From: Alligator mississippiensis
Lineage: Eukaryota > Chordata > Crocodylia > Alligatoridae
NCBI RefSeq assembly: GCF_030867095.1
Contig: NC_081825.1
Location: forward strand, 46,118,501 to 46,182,500
Length of the DNA: 64,000 nucleotides
Direction of reading: 5' to 3'
Below are positions 35,821 to 45,039 of this stretch, in pieces. A program made the translations under genes and the position numbers. Position 1 is the first letter of the stretch. Each line of letters begins with the position of its first letter. Under the pieces are notes generated by a model. The model ran no database searches and was not told the origin of the DNA. It worked only from the letters and a program-made list of their open reading frames with translations.

Positions 35821-36408
35821 TTGTTGTAGCTCTCTCCGTGATGGGGCTGGGATGCAGCCACTTGCTGCTCCTGTGCTGTGAAGACCTCTTCCAGATGCTT
35901 CTGGGGCAACTGCTTCACCCTGCTGGTCAGCTACATCAGTTCGTCATCAGCCCTCTTTGTCATCCCTCATCAAAGCCTCTTGTGTGCTGAGTGCACTGTC
36001 TTTTTATCCCCTCTGGAGGCTCCTCCCCCAGGTTGAGACTGAATCAATCAGGAAGTGGAGGGGTTGGTTCCCCCTCTGGTTCGCTTTTTCACCTCGTCCC
36101 TGGGTAGAGATGGGGAAGGCTCTTCCCTTACCTTTCCTGATTGGTAGGGAGGGGGAAGTTCCCCACCAATCCTTCTGAGCCCTTTCAAGATGGCAAGCTG
36201 GGTTGCTACTTTAAAACCTGCCACACAAGCAAATATAAATCAAACACATAAATACCCCCTACCTAGAGGGGAGGAAAGAAAATTGGACAATATGTTATTA
36301 ATATAAATTATTTTATTTTGACAATCTCTTTTTATTGAATGTTTAGCTCCATGTTAACTGGATAATACCTTAATATATTGATTCTATAGGTTAAGTTCTG
36401 CACCCAAG
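35821..36408. other. No gene seen
   Basis: Mixed sequence without coding signal between the CR1 tail and the third transposon copy. Confidence 0.4.
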
Positions 36409-38059
36409 GGGTGTGTCCACACATGCAAGCAAATGTGCTTGCATCAGCTCAAATAAAAGCAGTGAAAATTTGAACCAGGACTTTTTACCTCAGTGCATGT
36501 GCTCAGACATGCACTTTGTTGTGGAGCAAATTGTGCCACTTGGGGCAAAATAACCCTGCCTGGTGCCTCCTGAATCTACAGCCAGGGGGAGGTAGAGCCT
36601 GGGGCCAGCACCTATGCTGTCTTCAGCAGTATAAAAAGCTGCCCTGTCCTTGTCCCATCAGTACAAAAGGCTGCCCTGGCAAGTAGCTCAGGGTTACTTA
36701 CTCTCAGGAGCTTCTGGGGCCCAGCCAATTGGTACCTGTGCAAAGTACCCCTTGTGCCAGCTGGACTGCTGAAGCATCCCTGAGAGTTCCCTGCACACTT
36801 TACCCGCTGCAGCAGTCTGGCAGTGGGGGCTGTTGCCTGGCTGCACCCCTGCCAGACCTGGATGGGGACTGCAGAGCCAGTAGAGGCATCTGCCCCTCTG
36901 GGCCAGCTGACAGTGGGCTGTGGCTGCAGGGTTGGCCTTTGAGTGGCACTGCTGCCATGTGTGCCCCTGCCCTGCCATCTGGGAAGCTATCACCTGGAAG
37001 ATGTTCCCAGTGTGGTGGCCTGCTTTGAACTGTCAAAGCATGTCCTTTTGCCCCCATTTGGCCAGGAGGTCATCCACCTTCAGCTGGGTTGAAGATGCCA
37101 GCTTTGAGCAATCAGGGTCCTGCCACTGGTCTTCCTAGCAACAATTCTGGTGTTCCCTATTGAGAAACTGAAAAACCCCTGATAAAAAAATCCTGATGTC
37201 ACTTTGTAAAATACCCCCAAAATCCATGCTTCTCCATGATTAAAACAAAAGACTACTTTATATACATATATAGAGAGAGAGAGACACAGAGACAGTGATC
37301 ACTTGGGCATGTTTTATTGATATATCTACCGTGTTAAAGCAATTTGGACACCTAGCAGTGCCTCTATCATCATGATAAAATGAATTCTAAATACCTATAT
37401 GTTTTGCTGCCCCTGACAGGGGCAACAGCCCCCCACCAGGGGTAACAGACCCTCACAGGAGCTACAGCTCCCCACCAGTGGTAACAGTCCCCACAACAGG
37501 GGCCAAATAGCCCCTGCAAGGGCTACTCCCCCTGGAGGGAACAAATGCCCCAGCCCCCTGATTCCTACCCCACCCCCCACCAGCTGCTGTACCCCCAATG
37601 GCTACCCCACCCAGCCCCACCCCTCCACTCCCCCAGAACCCCCAATGGCTGCCCTGCTGTGACAGACAGAACCAGAGGAATTAATAAACAATAAATAAGT
37701 GCTTCTTGGAGGCATTTGGTATTTTGCCTAAACAGGTAATATTAGTTAATATAAGCTTGTACGTTTGTAAACTGCAAATGTAACTTGTCTGTCATAAGTT
37801 TAACCAAAATGATAAATTAACTGTTCGTGGAACTGACTGGGCCCCACAGGCAAAGCTGTAGCTGTAAGATTAGGAGACCTACTGTGTTTTTTGCTCAGGG
37901 TTCAGCCTTAGCGATAAAAAATGAATCAAACAGCCCAGTTGGCCTGAGATAAAATTGATACACTCACAGTCCCCAGCTGGCCTGTGACACCTGCCTGGCC
38001 CCATACCCCACTTGTGCCCCTAGGTCCCCATGGCTGCCCCCACAACCCCAGGCACCGGC
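36409..38059. mobile_element. DNA transposon copy 3, left part
   Basis: The left end gggtgtgtccacac at 36409 is followed by the same order of blocks as copy 2: agctcaaataaaagcag, the tataaaaag block (36630, locally duplicated), an A-run, gttttattgatat, a short minisatellite (37415-37520) and C-rich sequence ending ccacaaccccaggcacc. It is interrupted by a solo LTR at 37659-37989 and then by the two LINEs. Its right part resumes at 51393. Confidence 0.72.
37659..37989. mobile_element. Solo LTR, 331 bp, with 5-bp TSD
   Basis: It starts TGTGACAGACAG, ends GGCCTGTGACA, and is flanked on both sides by cctgc (37654-37658 and 37990-37994). Copy 2 of the host transposon lacks this block at the matching position, which independently supports an insertion. 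An AT-rich stretch with aataaacaataaataag lies near its left end. Non-coding. The LTR class is unknown. Confidence 0.82.
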
Positions 38060-38084
38060 GAAAGAAAGACAGAAAGAAAGACAG
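38060..38084 (+). repeat. (GAAA)n tract, left flank of LINE A
   Basis: A 25-bp tract of GAAA with two GACA variants lies between transposon sequence and the 3' end of LINE A. It is the left of three such tracts. Confidence 0.9.
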
Positions 38085-38105
38085 ACTTTTGACTTTTAAG
38101 AGACC

Positions 38106-38111
38106 TTTATT
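38106..38111 (-). terminator. Polyadenylation signal of LINE A
   Basis: AATAAA on the minus strand lies about 20 bp before the end of the element and the tail repeats. LINE B has the same signal at the equivalent place. Confidence 0.7.
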
Positions 38112-38397
38112 CCCCGAAGGGTGATGACTCGGAGCCAGTAAAAAGCATGTACAAGGATGCCCGAAGCTCTGGGCCTCATGGACAAGGCCTGGGCTCGTGG
38201 CCTGCAAGGCCTGCCCGTACACGCTAGTCAAAAAAAAAAAAAAACAACCAACACAAAGAAACATAAGGACTATTTACAGTATTTACAGTTCTGCCAGCAG
38301 GGACACCCATGGAGGCCTCCGGGGTCGACCCGCACGAGCAAAAGTCCAGGGCCTCGGCCCGCTTGACGCGTCTCTGCGGCTTGAGCAGCTGGTGGCA

Positions 38398-41300
38398 TCA
38401 CAGAATGAGGATCAGGCGTCCCGCCTCGACTCGGCACAGCACCCCCTCGAGGGCCCAGCGCTCCTCAAAGGCGGGCACCGTCCGCCGGAGGACAGCGTGC
38501 TCAAACTCGAGCGAGAGGCAGGCCCGCACCAGCAGGCGGAAGAGCTGCAGGGCGTCGACCATCCCGGTGCCGCTGAGCTGGTTTCGCCGGCTCTTCAGGG
38601 TGGCCATCTTGGCCTGGCCCAGCAGGAAGTTGGCCAGGCTGACCGTGGCCCGCTCGGCTGCCCGGTATGGAAAGGAGTGGACGTAGGCGTCTTTGGAGAA
38701 GTCTCGGCCCAGTACCCGAAGCAGTGCGCCCAGGGCGGCAAAGAGAGGCTGCAGCCGGGGGCAGTCGAGGAAGGTGTGGAAAATGTCCTCGTCCAGCACC
38801 CCCGGGCAGAAGGGGCAGGCCGCCGAGGCCTCTGGGTCCAAGTGACACACAAAGGTGCCGGTGGCCAGGATGCCGTGCACGAGCCGCCACTGCAGGTCGC
38901 CGGTCTTCTTGGCGATGGGTGCCTTATACAGTGTGCGCCACGCCGGGGTCCCGGGCCGCGCCAGGCGCCGCCGCCGCCACGCGGTGTCAGGGCGGCCGGC
39001 GAGCACCTGGGCGTGCCGGGTGCGCACCACCCACATGTAGAGGCCCTTGCGGGGCAGGGTGCCAAAAGGGCAGCCCGTATTGCTGCTGGGGGGCACCGGG
39101 AGCCTGAGCAGCGTGTTGGGCCGCTTGGCCAGCTCGCCGGGTACCGCTGGGATGACAGGTAGTGGTGGGAAGGCGTCTTCTGCGGCGTCTGCGGTGGGGA
39201 GGGGCCGGCGAGTCTGGAGATGGGCTTCCAGGGCGGTCGCTGCCTCCGTCGGGAGGGCGGCCCTAATGGCCCGCAGAAGCCGCCCCGCGGTGCGGACGGA
39301 GCGCATCGCCAGCCGGGCAGCCAGGGCCTCGGGTGACAGCCAGTCCGACCGAGCGGGGTCCAGGAGGTGCTCCAGGCGGGTGGAGCGCGCCTCGACGAGA
39401 GCTGCCATGAGGCTGGCGGAGGCCAGGCTCGGCACGACACGGTGCAGGGCCGGGTTGTGGACCAAGGGCTCTCGAAGGAGCTGCGGGAACCGCAGATGCC
39501 TGGCCTGGGGACAGAGATGGGAGGCCGCCCGCCAGGCCTGCACCACGCTGCGGTAGAACGGGGGAAGGACCGCCCCGTTCAGGAAGGTGAGGTCCAGTTG
39601 AAACAGCTCCCGGTCAAAGCCGAGGCCCCCCCACTCGCTGCAGGAATCGGCACGCCAGCTGTCGCCACGGGAGGTGGCCTTCTGTGTACAGGAGCTGCTG
39701 GAGGGCCTGCAGCCGATAGGCGGCCACCCTGCTGGCCAGATCGATCAGGCCCTGGCCCCCCTCGCCGGTGGGCAGGTAGAGGGCAGCTCGTGGGAGCCAG
39801 TGGCGTCCGTCCCACAGGAAATCGACCAGGAGCCGCTGCAATCTCTCCAGTAGCTCCGGCGGAGGGTCCAGCACCGCGCAGCGGTGCCACAGGGTGGCCG
39901 CCGCCAGGTTATTGATGACGAGGACGCGCCCCCGGTAGGAAAGGCTGGGCAGACGCCAGCGCCACCGCTGCAGGCGGGCCTCCACTCCCTCCTCGAGGCC
40001 GTCCCAGTTGCGCGCCATGAAGGTCGTCGGCCCCAGGAACACGCCCAAGACCTTGAGGCCCTCGCGGCGCCAGGCGAGGCCCCCCGGCAAGTCCGGCGGA
40101 GGCCTGCCAGTCCATGCGCCAAGCAGCAGAATGTCACTCTTGCCCCAGTTGATGCGGGCAGAGGAGGCGCGCTCGTAGGCCCGCTGGCAATCTGCCAGAG
40201 CCCGCACGTCTTCCTGGGTGGCGAGGAAGACAGTGACGTCGTCCGCATAGGCCGACAGCCAGAGACGAGGGCCAGCGGACGGGCCCGTGGCCGATGGCAG
40301 GGCCACCCCACTCAGGCGGCGGCGCAGCGCGTGTAACAGCGGCTCGATGGCCAGGGCGTAGAGCATGCCCGACAGCGGACAGCCCTGGCGAATGCCCCTG
40401 CGCGCGGGGAACGGAGCGCAAAGCACCCCGTTCACCTTGAGCAGGCTGGAAATGTCCCGGTACAAGACCCGGAGGGCCCCGGTGAAGAGGGGCCCAAAGC
40501 CAAAGGCCTCCAGTGTGCGGAAGAGGTAGGCGTGGCCCACGCGGTCAAAGGCCTTCTCCTGGTCGAGAGAGAGGAGGCCGACGTCGAGGCCAAAGAGCTC
40601 GCTATCCGTGACCAGGTCCCGCAGCAGGAACAGGTTGTCTTGTATGGTCCTGCCCGGCACGCAGTAGCTCTGCTCGGGCCCGGTGAGAGAGGCCATGACT
40701 GCGCGGAGGCGGGTGGCCAGCGCTTTGGCCAGAATCTTGTAGTCCGCGCACAGCAGGGAGACCGGCCGCCAGTTCTTCATGTAGCCCAGGTCTCCCTTCT
40801 TGGGCAGCAGGGTCAGCACCGCTCGGCGGCAGCTGATCGGCAAGACCTTGTCGGCGAGGCTCTCCTGGAAAATGCGCAGGAGGCTGGGGCCGAGGAGAGG
40901 CCAGAAGGTCTTGTAGAACTCGGCAGGCAGCCCGTCGAGGCCCGGGGCTTTGCCGGAGGCGAGGCCGGCCGTGGCGGCCGCCAGCTCTTCCAGGGACAAG
41001 TCCCGCTCCAGCTCGCCGGCCTCCAGGGCATCGAGACGCGGTAGGCCCTCGTGGAGTTCCCGCGTGGCCTCGGGGCACGACGGCTCGGCCGCGAACAGGT
41101 CGCGATAGAAGGCGACGGCACGTTCGCGGACTTCGCCCGGCTCTGTAATGACCCGGCCCTCAGGAGTCTTGAGATGGTCCAAGACTTTGCTCGCTGCCCG
41201 CCGCCGCTCCAGGTCGAAAAAGAAGCGGGTCGGGGCGTCGGTTTCCACCAGCTCCTGGCAGCGGGCGCGGATCCTCACGCCGCGGGCCGCGCTCTCCGCC

Positions 41301-42358
41301 AAGTCGCGCAGGCATTTCCTGCGGAGCCGGAGGCTCTCGCTCAGTGCCGCGTCACTGCCAGCGGCCAGCAGAGCAGCCTCGAGCTCCGCCACGTCCTCCT
41401 CCAACTCCCGGATACGGCGGCGCGTCTCGTTCGCGGCCAGCTGGGTGTACTGCTGGCAGAAGGCTCGGGTCTGGACCTTGCCCACGTCCCACCACAGCTT
41501 CCAGGAGGAGTGGCTCGGTCTCGCAGCCTCCCACCTCCGCCAAAAGTGGGCAAAGCAGTCCCGGAAATAAGAGTCCTGGAGCAGACTAATGTTCAAACAC
41601 CAATACGGTGCCCGTGCACAGGCTCTCCCCGGCAGGCTCAGTTCGCTGAAGGCCAGGCCATGATCTGATAGACCCGAGGGAGCGATGCGGCTGCTGCGCA
41701 GGAGTGGCAGGTGGTGCCTGGTGATATAAAGGCGGTCGAGGCGAGCCATGGTGAGACCGCCGGCGCTCGTCTTGGCCCAGGTGTACTGGCGCGCATCGGG
41801 ATGCAGGGCTCGCCAGACGTCCACGAGGTCTGCCCCCTCCAGGGCAGCTTGCAGCTTGCGAGCGGAGGGCAGGTGGGGCTCAGGCCCTGTGCGGTCGAGG
41901 CGCGGGGCAGTGGTGCAATTGAAATCGCCCCCGAGGAGGAGCAGGTCATCATCCTCGCTAGTGTCGCGCAGGAGGGCAGCCAAGCTCTCAAAGAAAGCGA
42001 CCCTCTCCTGGCCATCGGAGGGCGCGTAGATGTTGACGAGCAGCAGACGGTGTTGCGCGAGGGTGACGCGGACAGTCAGCAGGCGGCCGGGGACGACCTC
42101 CCGCGGCACCGCCGCGTCAAGCTGCAGCTGCGGCGATAAGAGTGTCGCGACCCCCGCGCGGAGGTTGGTGCCGTGGCTCAGGAACACCTGTCCTCGCCAG
42201 GCAGCCCGCCAGGCCGCCTGGTTGAACCTGTCAGAGTGGGTCTCTTGTAGGAAGGCGATGGCCAGCCTCTTCTGTCGCAGGAGCTCCAGGACGGCCTCGC
42301 GCTTCACCGCGTCTCGACAGCCGTTGACGTTGAAGGTGCCAATGGTTGTGGCTGCCAT
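38398..42358 (-). pseudogene. LINE A ORF2: endonuclease and reverse transcriptase, one frameshift
   Basis: ORF2 nicks the target and primes reverse transcription from it. The ATG at 42358 begins MAATTIGTFNVNGCRD. Endonuclease motifs FNVNG, LQETHSD, NIYAPSDG, GGDFNC and SDHGLAFS occupy roughly the first 240 residues. RT follows with NWRPVSLLCADYKILAKAL, PGRTIQDNLFLLRD, LSLDQEKAFDRV, GIRQGCPLSG and the catalytic YADD at about residue 704 (40238-40249). The C-terminus has a zinc motif (CPFC, then DIFHTFLDC) near 38761-38819. The only obvious lesion is one extra base in a G run (C run on the plus strand) near 39630. It stops the first frame at 39614, and a new frame continues to 38398. About 1,320 codons in total, a normal length for the clade. 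The ORF1-ORF2 gap is 112 bp. Confidence 0.9.
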
Positions 42359-42470
42359 GGGGGTGGGTGTGGGAGAGGAGGAGCAAAGCAGAGTGCGGGT
42401 GGAAGAGCGAGCACCCAAGAGCAGAGCAAGGCAATACAGACAGGTCAGGGAAGGCCTACTGTGCCCTACT

Positions 42471-44255
42471 CTAGTCAAGGGACCCGCCCAGGCCCCACTC
42501 CACTCTCACCCTCTGGGCAAGCTTGTCCAGACGGTAGGCCATCTGACGTGTGCCCCGATCTTGCTTCATGAGCTTGACTGCCGCCCTGGCAGCCTTGACA
42601 AACACTTTGGGGTCCGCACACCACTGGGTGATGTGCCCCGCTACATTTTTCTGCCCCTTGGTTAGCTTCAGCAAGGACAGGAGTCCCCCATAGTCAGGAG
42701 AGACCCAGGGGGGCTCCGCCAGCTTGGGGTGGATGTTGCCTATGGAAGAGCGGCGAGGCCGCACCCCCGGCGGGAGCTCGCCCGCAACTGCAGCGTCGAC
42801 CCCCTCGATGTCCAGGCACATCAGCCGCCTCTCGTCGTCCGAGTCGAGGACCGGCTCTACGAAGACATTCCCTGTCTTCTTGGGGGGGGAGGGGCCATCC
42901 CGCTCACGACGTCTCTTGCGAGACTCTGAGAGCTGGATCTCCATCTCGCTAACTTCCCCATCTGCTCCGGTAGGCTGGGGCGTGACCAAAGGGGCAGCGG
43001 GCTCTCCCGCCACCCCCGGGGCCAGGCCACCGGAAGAGAGACATTCGCCACTATCCCTGCTGCCGCCTGACTCCGGAGGCTGGGGGACAGGCGAGGGGAG
43101 GGGGACCCCTGAAGGCCCCTCCCCCCCACCCGCTAAGTCTGCCTCGTCGGTGGCTACATCCGACGGGGCGGGTGGTGTGGCAGCCGGAACGGGGTCCGGC
43201 TCTGTAGTGGGGGGGTCCTCGGCACTGGCCGAGGAGGGGTCTGTCAGGGATGGGGTGTCCTGAGAGGCCCCCCTCATCTCCCTCTCTTTGTCGGGTGGTA
43301 GGGAGGATGCCCGAGCCCCATCATCCGATGAGGCTCCAGCACCGCAGTCCCCGGCCACCCCAGCCACTTCGGCCGGGGCAGGCAGGGGGCAAGGGGAGGC
43401 GTCCGCCTCTCCACCTGGTGGGGCTGCCGCACCGAGGGCAGGGGGCGCCACAGACGGGGGAGGGGGCGGTGGGGCCATGGTAGTAGCACCAGCCCCTCGG
43501 CTGGACGATGGCTTCCCGCTGGAGACCCCGGTCCCCTGAGATGGAATGGGGGGGGAAGGAGGTCGGGAGGAAGAGCTCCCAGCCTCCCTGGGCCTGCCGC
43601 GTGCCCCAGAGGTCGACGCGCCGTCTCTCGGCGCTGCCGCAGGCGGCGATGGTCCGGCCGCCTTGCTCCGAGGGCACTGCGCGGCCAGGTGGGAGGAGCC
43701 CCCGCACTTGAAGCACGTGGTCTCTCCCACAGATAGATAGATAATAAACCGCCGCCCCTCGAGCGTGAGGCTCAGGGAGCGAGGCAGCGACTGGGGGCCC
43801 TCCTTGAGGAGCATGAAGACCTGCCTCCAAAAGGACAGGACGTGCTTGCCCTGAGGGTTCTTGTTTCCCATCGGCAGGCAGCGAAAAGGACTCGCAGGAA
43901 CCCCATAGGCCTCGAGTCCCCTGGCCAGCTCCCGATTGGAAACGTGCGGTGGGACGTTGGAAATCACCACCCTCACTGCCTGAGTCTCTAGGGGCGTGAC
44001 AGGGTAGTGGATGCCCGCAATGTCCAGGCCCTCCGCACACACCCTGTCAACCAAGGCGGGCTTGCTCAAATAGATCATCGGGACCGTGTTCACGCACCCC
44101 GAGTAGCGGATGGTACGCCATCCCAGGAGGGCGGCCAGAGCCTCCACGCAAGCCTCGAGCCCCACATGGAGAGAGGCATGAACCCTCAGGCCATGAGACA
44201 GTGGGAGGTCCTGAGAGACATCCTCATGCCAGCTGCCAGGCGTAGGAGCCGCCAT
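42471..44255 (-). CDS. LINE A ORF1: RNA-binding protein with CCHC knuckle
   Basis: An intact 594-codon ORF. The start at 44255 (MAAPTPGSWHEDVSQDL) is preferred over upstream non-ATG codons because LINE B has a matching start. Residues about 93-175 look RRM-like (AVRVVISNVPPHVSNREL, then HVLSFWRQVFMLL). A CX2CX4HX4C knuckle follows at 181-194 (CFKCGGSSHLAAQC), then a long Pro/Ser-rich region. A conserved C-terminal segment ends in RLDKLAQRVRVEWG. By family analogy it binds element RNA and helps carry it to the target. The central low-complexity part differs strongly from LINE B, while both ends are conserved. Confidence 0.85.
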   Translation of the reverse strand: MAAPTPGSWHEDVSQDLPLSHGLRVHASLHVGLEACVEALAALLGWRTIRYSGCVNTVPMIYLSKPALVDRVCAEGLDIAGIHYPVTPLETQAVRVVISNVPPHVSNRELARGLEAYGVPASPFRCLPMGNKNPQGKHVLSFWRQVFMLLKEGPQSLPRSLSLTLEGRRFIIYLSVGETTCFKCGGSSHLAAQCPRSKAAGPSPPAAAPRDGASTSGARGRPREAGSSSSRPPSPPIPSQGTGVSSGKPSSSRGAGATTMAPPPPPPSVAPPALGAAAPPGGEADASPCPLPAPAEVAGVAGDCGAGASSDDGARASSLPPDKEREMRGASQDTPSLTDPSSASAEDPPTTEPDPVPAATPPAPSDVATDEADLAGGGEGPSGVPLPSPVPQPPESGGSRDSGECLSSGGLAPGVAGEPAAPLVTPQPTGADGEVSEMEIQLSESRKRRRERDGPSPPKKTGNVFVEPVLDSDDERRLMCLDIEGVDAAVAGELPPGVRPRRSSIGNIHPKLAEPPWVSPDYGGLLSLLKLTKGQKNVAGHITQWCADPKVFVKAARAAVKLMKQDRGTRQMAYRLDKLAQRVRVEWGLGGSLD

Positions 44256-44290
44256 TCCTCGCCAGGATGGGGTTAAACTGCGAAGCGCAG

Positions 44291-44308
44291 CAAAAAAAAA
44301 AAAAAAAA
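44291..44308 (-). other. Poly-T run in the LINE 5' UTR
   Basis: A run of about 17 T (A on the plus strand) lies about 35-50 bp before ORF1. LINE B has an equivalent run broken by a C at 50959-50980, next to the same cctcaggctg flank. The shared position suggests an ancestral feature, perhaps from 5' UTR capture. Confidence 0.6.
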
Positions 44309-44706
44309 GCCTCAGGCTGACCCGGGGACTGGGACTGGGAGGGGGCTGGAAACGCCCCAAAATCGGCCTGAGGGGGGGCAGAGCAACCCCGCAGGGGCTC
44401 AGGGCAAGCCCCAAGGCAGGGGCAGATGGCAGGGACCAAGGGAAGGGGCCCTGGGGGAGGGAGGCAGCAGAAATCAAAGGGAGAACTCAGGTGGGGGTGG
44501 GGGAGGGGCAGAGGCAAACGAGGCTGCCAGAGCCCAGGGGAAAAAGGCTCAGAAAGTGGGGGGAAGGGGCGGGGGGGGTCCCCAGGGACAGGGTGGGGAG
44601 AGGCAAGGGTTGTTTTGGGGGGGGGACAGGAAAAGGGGGGCAGGGAGTGCGAGGCAACGAGCTGAAAGCACCTGAGCTGGAGGAGCTTAGAAGGGCTTCA
44701 GCTGTC

Positions 44707-44719
44707 GGCGGCCATCTTG
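44707..44719 (-). promoter_or_regulatory. YY1-type motif at the start of LINE A
   Basis: CAAGATGGCCGCC sits exactly at the 5' boundary. It matches the YY1 consensus core (AAGATGGC). Mammalian L1 elements also carry a YY1 site within their first bases, where it sets the transcription start. A similar role here is inferred. Confidence 0.6.
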
Positions 44720-44735
44720 AAAGAAAGAAAGAAAG
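44719..44735 (+). repeat. (GAAA)n tract between LINE A and LINE B
   Basis: A pure 17-bp gaaagaaagaaagaaag separates the 5' end of LINE A from the 3' tail of LINE B. It is identical in length and sequence to the tract at 51376-51392. Confidence 0.92.
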
Positions 44736-44762
44736 ACTTTTGACTTTGACTTTTAAGAGGCA

Positions 44763-44768
44763 TTTATT
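44763..44768 (-). terminator. Polyadenylation signal of LINE B
   Basis: AATAAA on the minus strand lies shortly before the tail repeats, at the same place as in LINE A. Confidence 0.7.
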
Positions 44769-45039
44769 CCAGGGAGGGTGACAAATCGGGGCCAGTAAAG
44801 AGTATGTACAGGTTGGCCCGAACACCTGGGCCTCACGGACATGGTCCTGGGCTCACGGCCTGCAAGGCCTGCCCATACACTGTAGACTAAAAACCATAGC
44901 GAGCCAAAGGTCTATTTACATATTTACATTTCCGCAAGCGGGGACACCCATGGGGAGCCCCAGGGCTCAACCCACGTGAGGCAAAGTCCAAGGCCTCGGC
45001 CCGCTGGACGTGTGTCCGCAGCTTGAGCAGCCGGGGGTG

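Larger units (their letters stand above)
38085..44718 (-). mobile_element. Tx1-clade LINE A, full length
   Basis: A 6,634-bp minus-strand non-LTR retrotransposon. Its 5' end is CAAGATGGCCGCC at 44719-44707, followed by a GC-rich 5' UTR of about 460 bp with a poly-T run just before ORF1. ORF1 spans 44255-42471 and ORF2 42358-38398. The 3' UTR has an aataaa signal (plus-strand tttatt at 38106) and a tail of AAAAGTC-type repeats. The L1/Tx1-type architecture is shown by a CCHC-knuckle ORF1, an apurinic-type endonuclease and the C-terminal zinc motif. Both ends lie in (GAAA)n. It is nearly intact, with one obvious ORF2 frameshift. Confidence 0.9.

Noticed and set aside
35821..36230. Possible short LTR starting tgtagctctctcc
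   Set aside because: No matching target duplication and no paired copy in the window.
38197..39162. 321-codon plus-strand frame
   Set aside because: Antisense to the C-terminal part of LINE A ORF2, with no supporting start context or domain.
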